NCBI RefSeq assembly: GCF_003573695.1
Contig: NC_039359.1
Location: 157,224,210 to 157,288,209 of the forward strand
DNA: 64,000 nt
Direction: 5' to 3'
DNA from: Papaver somniferum
Taxonomy: Eukaryota; Streptophyta; Magnoliopsida; Ranunculales; Papaveraceae
Below are positions 47,531 to 59,100 of this stretch, piece by piece (within the stretch, counting starts at the first letter, position 1; each line of letters opens with the position of its first letter). Both the position numbers and the translations under genes were made by a program. The notes below the pieces were generated by a model. That model did no database searches and was not told the DNA's origin. It saw only the letters and a list, made by a program, of their open reading frames with translations.

Positions 47531-47550
47531 TTGTTGATGAAATTAGTTAA

Positions 47551-47792
47551 TGTTAGTCTCGTGTATTCTATACATGCGCCAGTTATTTTCTGTTTTTTTT
47601 TCGTGTGAATAGTGTGTGTGACTCTGTGAAAAGTTAAGATATAAAAAAAGAACTCTTATGCAAAAGTATGAGAGAGAGATTTTTATTTTTATTTTTTCCA
47701 GATTCATTATCTCGTAAGAATTATTTAACAATGAATTGTAGAAAAATTATTTTGAATTGTGATTATCAATCCGAACCACCGTAATTTCATCA
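47551..47792 (+). repeat. Copia 5' LTR (242 bp)
   Basis: Matches 49987-50011 plus 50952-51181, including GCCAGTTA-TTTCTGTTTT, GAGAGAGATTTTTATTTT and AACAATGAATTGTAGAAA. No standard tRNA-iMet binding site follows it. Confidence 0.8.
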
Positions 47793-48079
47793 GTGTATTA
47801 TTCGAGCGGGTATCTTCATAACGTTGATTATTCGATCCTCTCTTGTCTTCCGTTTCTTGGTTTTCAATTCGTTTTTTGTTCGCTTCTTCATTCCTGGTGG
47901 TGAGTATCTTTCACATCTGGTACTTTCTTATCTCTCGAAGTTTTCATAATTCTTATTTGTTGTTCTTCTTCTTTAGTATATTATACTTTTCAATCTTTCA
48001 ATTCAATTTTTATTTCTATTTTGATTTTCAATCTTATTTTTCAGTGGAACATCAAACTTCATTGATATCTTCGACTCCT

Positions 48080-49985
48080 CTAAATAAAATAACCGATATA
48101 TTATTCCTGTTAAGCTTCGTGACGACAACTATTTGTTATGGAAATATGTTTTTCTTCCATTGATAAAGCACCATAATTCTATTTCATACATTGATGGTAC
48201 TAGATTTTGTCCTCCTCAGTTTTTAACTCATGTTAATGAGAGAAACCAAATTGTTAATCCTGCTTATACTCTATGGAATGAAAAAGATCAAACTGTAATT
48301 CTAAGGTTAAATTCCACTATTTCCGACATTGTATTTAGTCATATATCATGTACTTCCACTGCTTGTGATCTTTGGAAACTTATTGAGGAGAAATTTGCAC
48401 AGACATCTACACCTTATGTGATTCAACTTCGTACTAAACTACAAACTCCCAGGAAAGGTAATCTTACTATATCTCAGTTTCTATCTGAATTGAAGAAGAT
48501 CACTTATTTTAATAATAAACTCTTATTTTGTAATGATTGTCAACTAGGTTGTAGTCACAAACAACCATTTCAATTATGTGATTATGTTAGTCTTAAACCT
48601 CTTACTCTTTTACATGTGTGTATATGGGGCCCATGTAATGTTGTGTCTGGTCATGGTTCAATGTACTATGCTGCTGTTATTGATGATTATTCAAAATATT
48701 GCTGGTAAACATGTTTGTATTTAATTTGTAAATCAAACTGAACTCCTTCTTCAATTTCTTGTTAAAGTCATTCGATCAGATGGGGGTGGTGAATTTTATA
48801 ATGACCATCTCAAAGATTTTTTAACCAACAAGGGCATTACTCATGAATCCTCATATCCCCACACACCTGAAAAAAATGGGACTGTAGTATCTAAACATAA
48901 ACATATTTTGAATCTTGGTAGGACTTTACTCATTCAATCTGGTCTCCTTCATTCTTACCGGGTAGATGTTTTTCTCACACCAAATTTTTTAATCAACTGA
49001 TTGCCTACTAAGTCTATTGGTTTCACTACTCCTCTAGAAGTCTTATTTCACATCAAACCTGATTACAAATTCTTAAAATGCTTCGGCTGTGCTTTATTTT
49101 CCTGGCTTAGACCCTACACAACCTCTAAATTACAACCTAGAAGTAAACATTGTGTATTTCTTGGCTACAACTCTTTTCAGAAAGGCTATAGATGTTTGGA
49201 TCCTTTTACTGGCAGAGTTTATATGTCTAGGAATGTTATATTTGGTGAATCTTCTTATCCTTTTAAATATTTGTATCTTTCAACTACATGTCCTATACTT
49301 TCATATGAGTTTTTATCTCTTAAACAGTCTACTTCTCCTGAGATTTCATATTCTTCTCTTTCACCTGTATTTAATGCTAATCATACACCTTCTCTGCCAG
49401 TTGAGTCCTCATCTAATGCTCCTGCATCACATATCTCCCTTGTAACTAGCTCCGCGTCTTCCTCCCGTGCACCTGATCATGTTGTACTAACTAATGCACA
49501 CAAGATTACTATTAGAGATAGAATGGGAGTGTTTAAACTAGAATCTTACTATACCTCTAAATATATTTTACCAAAGGCTTTTCTAAGTGATATTTGAGCT
49601 CCTATACCTACTTGTTTTAGTCAAGCTAATAAACTTTAAGTGTGGAGGGTCTCCACACTTAAAGTTGGCACTTGGTCATTAGTGCCACCTTCTGCTGATC
49701 AAAATGTAGTGGGGTTCAAATAGGTTTTTCGAGTCAAACATAAAGCAGATGGTTCTATAAACAAACACAAGTCTAGGTTAGTTGCTAACGGGTTTCATCA
49801 ACAGGGAATTGATTTGTCTCTTTCCCTGTTGCTAAACTTACACAACTATCAGGTTAATTTTGTTTCTTGTAGTGCAGTTTGAGTGATCTATTTCTCAATT
49901 AGACATTAGCAATTCTTTTTTACTTGATGATTTCAAGGAAGATGTTTATATGCAACAACCTGCTGGCTTTGTTGATCTGATCATC
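48080..49985 (+). pseudogene. Copia gag-integrase-RT remnants
   Basis: The frame 48133-48708 has the gag block (LWKYVFLPL, DLWKLIEEKFAQ, LKTPRKG-type) and then jumps into the integrase zinc-finger end (CQLGCSHKQPF) and core start (AAVIDDYSKYCW), so protease and the pre-integrase domain are deleted. The integrase core goes on with RSDGGGEFYN and, after stops, TPLEVLFHIKPDY and GYNSFQKGYRCLDP. Reverse transcriptase is reached near 49700 (VFRVKHKADGSI) and ends at MQQPAGFVD just before the 3' LTR. Several stops and frame changes make it inactive. Confidence 0.85.
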
Positions 49986-50011
49986 CTGATTAGTCCCGTG
50001 TATTCTAACAT

Positions 50012-50951
50012 GGGAAAAAAATTTGCTCTCGCAGCGCGAGAGCCTTTTTGAACTAGCATATTTATGACCGTCAGATTTAACAAGATATGGCATCATCTAA
50101 CATCGAGTTAACTCCGGTTAGTCGCAAATATTTGACTTGTTCATGTACGGAAATCTGGCTTCCATTCCTAAGCGCAATAATATTCTGCATCTCTGCCATT
50201 ATTTGTCGTCTCCATGAGATAAAGAACCCGTATTTTTTTTGGAATTCTGAAAATTACTCCAGCTTGATGTTGTTGTGAATGGTGTGGATGGCTGTTGTGG
50301 TATTGATGTTGGTGTGCATGTTTGTTTCTAACGGTGATGATAATAACTTAACTATGAATGATTATGAAATTTGCAATTAAGATACAGATGAGAAGATGAA
50401 GCTGCTCTTCGTTATTCTTGGTTGATGAGGAAACGAAAGTCATAGATTCAAGTTGACTAGTGGTGTAGCTGGATATGGGAGGGCAAATCATGATAATAAT
50501 AATTGAGAAGCTTTGATTTTTTATACAACCTTCACAAAATGAATCGTTAGTTATTACTGATTATAAGCCTTGATTGATTAAATTTTTATCCATACACAGA
50601 AACAGGAAAAATCAAAACAAACCTTAGTACCATTATGCTTAGTAGAAACCTTATAAAGTGAGCAAGAACATCATCACCATTATGCTTAGTACATGACAGG
50701 TAAAACCGATATGCTTAGCATGAATGCACTAATGGAAGCAAATGAAGGGATTTTAGTTGGTTGTTTTATGCCAAGAATGAAATATTTAGTGATTCTTAAA
50801 AGTCATTCTGTGCGAAGCAAATAATATGACTGAACCCTATCTATACGATCGAAAGAGTTTTCACTTTGACAAATACTCGGTGTGAAATTCACTTTGACCA
50901 AATATTCGGCGTGAAATATAGGAGTTAACTCGCAGTGCAAATTTTTTTCCC
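50012..50951. mobile_element. TIR element inside the copia 3' LTR (940 bp)
   Basis: A perfect 15-bp inverted repeat, GGGAAAAAAATTTGC, stands at 50012-50026 and 50937-50951, followed by partly matching CTCGCAG/CTGCGAG. Comparison with the 5' LTR shows uninterrupted sequence there, proving insertion. Flanks TAACAT and TACACAT suggest an imperfect duplication. Mutator-like is plausible. No transposase is present. Confidence 0.75.
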
Positions 50952-51181
50952 TACACATGTGCCAGTTAGTTTCTGTTTTGTCATGTGAATGGCGTGTGGG
51001 TGAGTTTCTCGTGTGTGAGTCTGTAGAAAGTCAAGATATAAAGAAAATCTCTTAGGCGAAAATCTGAGAGAGAGAGAGAGAGATTTTTATTTTAAGTTTT
51101 TCTAGATTCATTTTCTCTTAAGAATTGTTTAACAATGAATTGTAGAAACATTGTTGAATTGTGATTACCATAATTTCATCA

Positions 51182-51520
51182 AAAATTACTTAACCTCATG
51201 GTGATTATTTTAGTAAAATATTTGAAATAGAGATTGCTTAAACCAGTTGGTCTGCAGTTTTGAGCTATCAATCCTATTGATTTCAGTCTCATGCACTAAG
51301 GCAGTTTTTCTGGTTGAGTCCAGAAGCAGATGTATCATCTATGAATATCTAAGGATATTTGAACACTAGAATATCATTGGTTTGGGATCTGATATACTGA
51401 CTTAAATAAATATTTGGATGTCAGAATTTGATTCATAGAATATTTTGTTACACTGATAATTAAAATACAGTAAGAACGTTCGACTTACATGTTGTGCGTT
51501 TGCTGTATCATTAATCAGGT
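51182..51520. other. Spacer downstream of CYP711A
   Basis: No gene seen. It holds the 3' UTR of the minus-strand CYP711A gene. Confidence 0.4.
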
Positions 51521-54500
51521 TTATCTTCTAATGACTCTAAGTTTGACACCATACTTGAAGTTGAGTACGATTCCGTACTCAAACTCCAAAGGATTTTCCA
51601 TATTTGGGGAATGCTGGAATGAGTATCTACGATAAAGATGAATCAACGCCAACTTAATCTCTTGTATTGAAAATTTTATTCCAATACATTGTCGAGGTCC
51701 AATTCCAAATGGGATGTGGGCATATGGGTGTCTTTGTATCTCTTCTTCACAAGTAGGATTAAACCTCTCTGGTTGAAACTTGTTTGGTTCTGCAAAATAC
51801 TTGGGGTGTTTGGCAAGGACCCCAATTGCCAGCCATATCCATGTACCCTGCAACCAATATGGACACTTAACTTAGTCATTAAGTACTAACAAATAATAAT
51901 GCAACATTATCTAGATTAAGAACCAAATACACACACCATTACAGATTGAATACAATAAGAAGCGGATAACCAATGTTCACAATCAAAGTGTATGAAAACT
52001 AAGATGTCTTAGTGAGGCACCACTCCTAATTGCAAGTAACCAAATATGGAGCTATCTAGTAAATTATGCATCAAATCATACCTTTGGAAGGACATAGCCT
52101 CCTATCTCTACTTGTTTTGATGCTTCTCTTGCAACTAGTGGAGATACAGTGTAAAACCTCATCGCCTCCTTCACCACCTATATCGAAAAATATTACACAC
52201 AAATATTAGAAGAAAAAGTAAAATGCTGGTTTTCAGCAGTGTGTAAACACTTTAGTGATGTGCTCGAATTTGAATGTCACTTGCCTGATCAAGATAAGGA
52301 AACTTATGTTGAAGGTCATGAGTTGTTGGCATCAAATCATGTCCACCAAAACTATCGATTTCTCTTGTTAAGTTCGTCTCGACTTCAGGATGAGCAGCAA
52401 CAAGATAAAGTATTGAAGATAACGTGAATGACGTTGTTGCAGATCCAGCAAGTAAGTGTTCATAAGCAAGGGCGCTTATATAATCAGAAGTAAACACATT
52501 TTTCAATCCCTTTTCTGCTTCCCTTGCATTCAATATAAGTGAAAGGAAATCTTTTGAACCCCGATCTTTATCTTTGGCTCTTTTCTCTACAATTTGATCT
52601 AGTCTTTTCATCAACTTCCGATTAGTTTGGTCCACTTTACAGTCAGTTGTTCCTGGAACCCTTTTAAGTATTTGTTGAAATGGGTGTCTAAGAATAGGAC
52701 ATATCAATCCAAGTATGATCGAGAATGATCCTGAAAGATCCATTTTCAATGTAGTAGTGGAATACATATGTTGCTTGATGAAATCCTTAACTTCAACATC
52801 GTTTTGCACATTGTTAGAACCATTGAGTGATGGTTCTTTCGTGAGGCCAAAATCAAACCCAAATGCAGCTTGACCTATTACATCGGTAGCTAATTTCAAA
52901 GAGAGATCGGAGAACGTAATGTCTTCATGCTCAGAAGTAGGAAGATTTTGAGCTGCTGATTCTACGACACACTGCATTTTGCGTATAAGACTAGAGAGAT
53001 GTGAAGGCTGGTACATTGAAATTATGGTATTTCTCATCAAAGACCACTTTGTATCTCTGCATCAAAATCAACTTTAGTAAAAAAAAAGTCAACAATTTAT
53101 AGTTTGATGGGTCAGGACATGGGTTTATCTATTTCTCTACTTTAGCCATATCAGCTAATATGCAATGAACTCAACCCAGGATTAAGTCTAGGGAAAATTG
53201 GGAAACTGCCCCAATTTGGAGTGTAATCTTGGAAAACTGCCCCAACGTTAAAAAAAGTTGGAAAACTACCCCACTGTTAGAAATCTCAGTTAACTCCGCG
53301 TGTGCGAGTTCTCACGTGCCAAAACCTTGAACCCTAAACCGACGCCACCACCACCCGAACCTTAAACCTTGAACCCTAAACCTTGAATCCTGAATTTTGA
53401 ACCCCAAACCCTGAATTCTGAAGGATATATTTGACTTTTTTTTCGCATGTATAAGCTCACACATGTGACTTAACTGGATTTCTAACGGAATGGGGCATTT
53501 TTCCAACTTTTTAAATGTTGGGGCAGATTTCCAACATTGCACCCAGTTTTGGGGCATTTTTCCAATTCTCCCTTAAGTCTAATGAACAGCTATCTATGCG
53601 TTTGTACAAGGAAATAGTTTCAGATTGAGCAGTGAATGGTAAAAGCAAGTCATGTCGCCACCAATGAACAACTAGCGTATTTTTTTTATTATTTTCAGAA
53701 AAATTATTCGAAAGGAAAACAAAAGAAAATGAAGTACTAAAAATTTCAAGAAAACCATTTTATCTCAATAAGCTTATTTTGTACCCTCATAAAATGGTGC
53801 ACGTAAGGGGCGCACAAGTGTCACATAACTAATTGGTAAACTAAAGAAACCAAGCCTGGCTTATTAAAGAAGTCCAACCGGACTTTTAAAGGAAGCCCGC
53901 TGGTTTATTAAAGAAACTAATTTTGGCTTATTAGAAAAGCCCAATCGGATTTATTAAGGAAGCCAGGTAGTATATTAAAGAAACCAATTCCGGGTTATTG
54001 AGGAAGCCCAACTAGATTCATTAAGAAAGCCCGATCGTTTATTAAAAAATCCAGCTCTGACTTATTATGGAAGCCTAACTGGGTTTACTATGGAGGCCCA
54101 ATAGTTTATTATGGAAACCAAGATAATACAAATCTCAAAAATTGGGATAACTATAAATCTTGAGAAGATAGACATTTATCTTTCAAGATATATACAGATC
54201 TATGAAGATAGACACAGATCTTCTAACATAAATACATATCTTGATATGATAGAAATGGATCTTTCAAAAGGTGCACAAATATTTTGAAGATAAGTACGAA
54301 TGTTCCAGGATATATATAAATATTGGGGATAAGTACATATCCAAGTTCTTTAAGATTAACTAAAAATCATATGAGATAAAGATAAATCTAGGTGGTTATT
54401 AGAGATAACTACAAATCATAACATCTAGATTTGTTTTCTGCGTATAAATAGAGGCTAAAATCCAACTCAAAAGGTACATAATCACAATTATTTTTCTCCT

Positions 54501-55215
54501 CTAAAAACCGTCTTGGAGCTCTCTCTGACTTAAACATCATAGTGTCTTTGCAGATACCCCTCAATTTTCAACAACAATTTCTGGAGAAATAAAACAACGG
54601 GGGAGATTTCATCGTCTTATACATATCTCGAAGATTGTTGGGGTAATTAATTTTGCACCAACACCATATACAAAATGATTGTAAGAAATATGGAAGAAAA
54701 GAAATACCTGGTAAAGAAAAGACCCTTCTTGTGGAGGGAGGATCCAGAAATTGGCGAAGGAATGCTCCTATTTGTTATATCTCTGAACTTCTTGATTCCA
54801 ACTTCTCTGCACAACTCCGCATCCGCAATAATTATCAACGGCTGCCTACCCATATGGAACCTGTTTTCCGTTGCGATATACGAGACTGTTGGTTACAAAA
54901 ATCATGAAGAACTTATTTTGAGGAAGCTAAATTCCCGAAATAACAAGGTTACCTAAAAATTGGACCATATTGTTTGGCAAGGACAGTGAAGACATCAGGA
55001 CCGTACTTGGAGAGTAAATGAAGGTGCCCAAGTAGTGGAATTGTTGGAGGACCAGGTACATGTCTTACTTCCCAATAAGGTGCATATAAATACATCACAA
55101 AACAAACTACCATCAATACTATGAAGGTGTAGAAAAATGACGGCGTGGCGGGTGTATTTGTTAAGTGCAAACACATATCTACAAAACTTTGCAGTGTATA
55201 CTTCGATGAAGCCAT
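51521..55215 (-). CDS. MAX1: Cytochrome P450 CYP711A (MAX1-type carlactone oxidase)
   Basis: Exons on the minus strand: 55215-54953, 54860-54708, 53056-52285, 52177-52082 and 51847-51521. Joined, they give 536 aa, close to the usual 520-540. The N-terminus has a membrane anchor (about 27-45) and the Pro-rich hinge [10 protein letters not shown] (54-63). The I-helix motif AGSATT is at 342-347, E-x-x-R at 400-403 (KEAMR), PERF at 454-457, and the heme loop [10 protein letters not shown] has Cys482. MAX1 enzymes oxidise carlactone to carlactonoic acid at the endoplasmic reticulum in strigolactone synthesis. Sequence blocks such as [17 protein letters not shown] and [11 protein letters not shown] are family-specific. 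Intron 3 uses a GC donor (CAG|GCAAGT). Intron 2 (1.65 kb) carries a MULE-type MITE and an LTR remnant. All other key residues are present, so it is probably functional. Confidence 0.95.
53191..53572. mobile_element. Mutator-type MITE in CYP711A intron 2 (382 bp)
   Basis: Inverted ends of about 130 bp (GGGAAAATTGGGAAACTGCC on the left, GGGAGAATTGGAAAAATGCC inward from the right, with more matching blocks) are flanked by an exact 9-bp duplication TTAAGTCTA (53182-53190 and 53573-53581). Nine bases are typical of Mutator-like elements. The centre carries CCCTAAACC- and CCTTGAA-type short repeats. Confidence 0.9.
53800..54660 (+). mobile_element. LTR-like remnant in CYP711A intron 2
   Basis: Plus-strand sequence has GCGTATAAATAGAGGC (TATA, near 54440) followed by a leader with GGAGCTCTCTCTGACTTAAA and AGTGTCTTTGCAG, as found in plant gypsy LTRs, and ends near TTTTGCACCAACA. 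Exact start and target duplication are not visible, so a solo LTR is a hypothesis. Confidence 0.45.
53840..54125 (+). repeat. Degenerate short tandem repeat
   Basis: Units of roughly 30 bp combining TTTATTAAAGAA and GGAAGCCCAA(C)TGG recur eight or more times with many substitutions, within the LTR-like remnant of CYP711A intron 2. Confidence 0.6.
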
Positions 55216-56125
55216 TGAAAAACTAAAGAGAGTGATAAGAATGAGTTAAGTGCAAGGAAGAGGTTTGAGAGAGCGAAGCATTTATGGAAATAAAGAAGGT
55301 AAGTGAAGCAGACAAGGGTAGTATCAGCAGGTCTCATATTTGATGGACATAATGATTTAAACTGAGGAAAGTCTTTTTATGACTATGATTTCCATGATTT
55401 ACTGTCTTCCATTTCCATGTATCCACTACACTTTTACAAGAAAAGAATTCAAGGATATTGGTCCATTAAAAACTTTATTTTGTTGCGCCAACTGTTTGAG
55501 GTTTGTGGAGCATGACGAACCTTGGAACTGTTTAAAAATGTTGAGCAATTGTCAGATTTTCAAGATTAGTCGGGTTTCTCCAAAATCAGATCGTACGAGT
55601 AAAGCGTGTTTACGGTGCAAAAAAGATGCATGTGGGAGGTGTAATTTTGAAGGGAAAGAGTGTATGTGAGGTGTAAGAGTATGAGGGTGCCAGATTGCTG
55701 GAGGGTATTAGAGGACTTCTTTAGAAATCTGGTACCCTCGCCGATTCATTAGCTGTACGTAGGGTACCCCATCAAACCACGTCTCTGGTGGGAACACCCC
55801 ACATTTAAAGGTGTGTCTAGAACGGAAGAATGTATATGCTGCAAGAGATATGGATTGGTACCGAGCAAAAAAGCAAAAGATGACAAGTACTTCCTTAATG
55901 AAGTAATTTGGTATGCTTAATGATCATAACACAAGCATTTGTCTGGGTTACATTTTATTAAGATTAGGTAATTAGGCTAGCTGATTCGGCAATCGTCAAT
56001 ATCCAATAGATGAAGTTTGCCTACAATGAAAAAGGGCCAAGTACTCAAAAGGCTAGCTACAACCACGTCCGGCTATAAATACCTCACACTACATCAGTGT
56101 ATAAATGCGACATATTTAGCACATT
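55216..56125. promoter_or_regulatory. Shared upstream region of CYP711A and the CER1-like gene
   Basis: 910 bp between two start codons facing away from each other. For the CER1-like gene a TATA box, CTATAAATA, lies at 56073-56081, about 45 bases before the ATG. For CYP711A no equally clear TATA box is seen. A 96-codon frame with Cys-rich end at 55379-55669 is probably chance. Confidence 0.55.
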
Positions 56126-59100
56126 ATGGCTTCTAAACCAGGCATCCTTACTGAATGGCCATGGACTCCTCTTGGAAGGTTTAAGGTATGTTCATTTATA
56201 ATATAATTTTGCTGAATTTGTATAGATCATGGATAAGCCAGCAATCGAATTTGCACGTATGTGCAAGTAAGCTGATAATGTTCATTTGTATTCTGTCATA
56301 TAGTATATAGTGTTGGCTCCATGGGTGTTGGATAGCATATCTCCATTGTTTTTCTCGGGAAATAACAGCAGCAAATGGGACTTGAGTTACTTCCTCATCC
56401 TCCCTTTGTGTTTGTGGAGAATGATTCACAACCAGATTCGGATAAGCTTTTCTCGTTTCAAAACATCCAAATCCAAGAACAGGATAGTCGGCAAGCCCAT
56501 CGAATTTGAACAAGTTGACAGAAAAAGCAACTGGTAAGTATATATAAATACACGCGTTACTGCTAGGTACTGACTGGCAAATTAGTATCTAATCAACTTT
56601 TATCATGTATAAATCACAGGGATGATCACATCATACTTAGTGGGATTCTGTTATATTTGGTACATAGTTACATGCCGGGTTCTTCACAACTTTCCATCTG
56701 GAGAACTGATGGTATCGTCATGACCGCTCTACTTCATGCCGGTCCAGTAGAGTTCCTTTACTATTGGTTTCACAGAGCTTTGCACCACCATTTCCTCTAC
56801 TCTCGCTACCATTCACACCATCACTCCTCGATTGTCAGTGAACCAAGTACTTGTAAGCAATCAGTTATAACTTATATCAATCATTAATTAATATATGTAG
56901 CTATATTGGTTGAGATGATATTAATGCTGCATGTTGGCATGTTGCTCATACCTTGTGCAGCTTGGACACATCCGTTTTGGGAGTGGATCGGGTATTACCT
57001 GCTTTTTGCAATACCAGCTCTAAGTATGATTTTCACCGGCACTGCATCGATAGTATCTTTTGGTGGTTATTTCACTTACGTGGATTTTATGAACAACATG
57101 GGTCACTGCAACTTCGAATTTATCCCGACTACCTTCTTCACCACTTTTCCACTCCTCAAGTACATCTTCTACACTCCGACGTAAGTACTGTATATGTTAC
57201 AGCTGCATGACTATACTAGTAATAGCTTGTGCTAATCCTGCTTTGCATGTATATCATCAATTGTCGTGATTGCGCATGCAGATACCATGCACTTCATCAC
57301 ACCCAGTTTCGAAAAAATTACTCTCTATTTGTGCCAGTGTGCGACTACATATATGGTACCATACACACATCAACTGACCTCGTTTATGAAACCTCACTCA
57401 AAAGGACGGAAGAGTCACCGGATGTTGTTCATCTAACTCATCCAACTACACCGGATTCGATCTACCATCTACGTCTAGGATTTGCCTCTCTAGCATCAGT
57501 ACCTGCTTATCATAACGGTACAACCAACACTACTGTTAGTACTGAAAAATGGTATGGTATCATCAAGGGGTTTCTTTAGCCATTAACATTCTTGTGGAAC
57601 GTACTGTTTCAATCAGTGTTTGGTTACACTTTTGTACTTGAGAGAAACATATTTGATGACAATGTAACCAAAAAGGTTCTCAAAATGCAAACATGGGCAA
57701 TACCAAGATATTCTTATCATGTAAGTATCGGTTTGATTAATACACTTCGATACCATTAATTATCCTGAATCCGGAGAAACATTTTAATTAATTGCATTTT
57801 CCTTTGTTGTAGTACAAAAAGGAAAAGCAAAAAGGAGGAATAAACCGATTGATTGAGGAAGCAATACTTGATGCTGATAAGGCTGGTGTTAAGGTCATAA
57901 GCTTAGGGATCTTGAACCAGGCAAGAAAATCTTGAATAAATGCCTTATTCACGGTCTCCTTAAATTTGTAACAAAAATTTGAGATTTAATTATTGGCTTA
58001 TTTTCATGCTGCATGCAGGTAGAAGAACTGAATGATAATGATAAAGTTTATATACAGAGGCATCCAAATTTGAAGATTAGAGTTGTTGACGGAAGTAGCT
58101 TAGCTACTGCTCTCGTGCTTAATACCATCAACAACATCCCAGCTGCTGTTTATTGTAAAACAGAAGATAATAAGACAGATCAAAAGTTGTCTTTGACTGT
58201 GATGATAAGGGGAAAACTGACAAAGGTGGCTTGTTCTATCGCCTTGGCCTTATGCCAAAGAGGAGTTCAAGTTGTGGTTTCCCAGCAAAGTTCTAATAAT
58301 GAATTCGAGAATTTAAGATCAAGGTTATTTGGCTCACTGGCACCATCATGCGTAAATGAGCATAACAACAATAATATTCATCATAATTTGATTCCATCGG
58401 CAGATTATACCAGTGCTCATCGCGGTAGTATTCTGGTGCGTTATCCCAAATTAAGGAAAGAAAACATCACGCTCTTGCATACGTACGTTAATTGATCACG
58501 CCGAACATACCAAACTAGTTGTCTTAATACATTTATCAAACGAATTATTGTGTAGGTGTGGTTGGTAGACGACGAGTTTAGCGAGGAGGATCATATAAAT
58601 GCACCAAAAGGAACAATCTTCATACCATACTCACAGTTTCCTCCATGGTCCAACTTTAAGAAGATGTTGACAATCCAAGATGCTGCTTCAAATGCTTTCC
58701 GAAAGGATTGCATTTACCATAGTACACCGGCCATGTTGATCCCTCCATCTCTTCAGAACGTGCACTCTTGCGAGGTAATTAGATTTAGTAGATTTACTCG
58801 TGCATACTGTTGGAAATTTTGGGTATCGAATAGAAACGATTAGGCTTGAGGCGCGTAAAAGCCGCTTTCTTTAAAGAGTTATTTGCTCCCACTCGGTTAG
58901 AGTCGTTGAAGGGATCGAAATGCAAACTGTTTCCAGGATACAACAAGCCTTGTGTGATCGACGACCAACAATATCGGCTAATCACTCCTGAACTCATGTT
59001 GGTATTTTACTACTTATAGAAGCGGGAGAAGAAGTTAGAATCAATGTATCTTTAAGTATTACTTGAACCCTTATATAGATTACAAAGAGATACAGACATG

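Larger units (their letters stand above)
47551..51181 (+). mobile_element. Copia element with internal deletions
   Basis: The 5' LTR (47551-47792) begins TGTTAGTC and ends TTCATCA. The 3' LTR (49987-51181) begins TGATTAGTC, ends the same way and is split by a TIR element at 50012-50951. Between them lie decayed gag, integrase and the first part of reverse transcriptase. Protease and most of reverse transcriptase and RNase H are missing, and no polypurine tract precedes the 3' LTR. I see no clean target duplication. It stands at the truncated end of the CYP711A duplicate. Confidence 0.85.

Noticed and set aside
53320..53420. CCCTAAACC-like repeats considered as interstitial telomere sequence
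   Set aside because: The units are irregular (CCTTGAACCCTAAACC, CCTGAATT) and lie wholly inside a MITE with a 9-bp duplication, so they are its core and not a telomere insertion.
55379..55669. Cys-rich frame between CYP711A and the CER1-like gene
   Set aside because: The C-x2-C-rich end vaguely recalls receptor-kinase extracellular domains, but there is no signal peptide, kinase or splice context.
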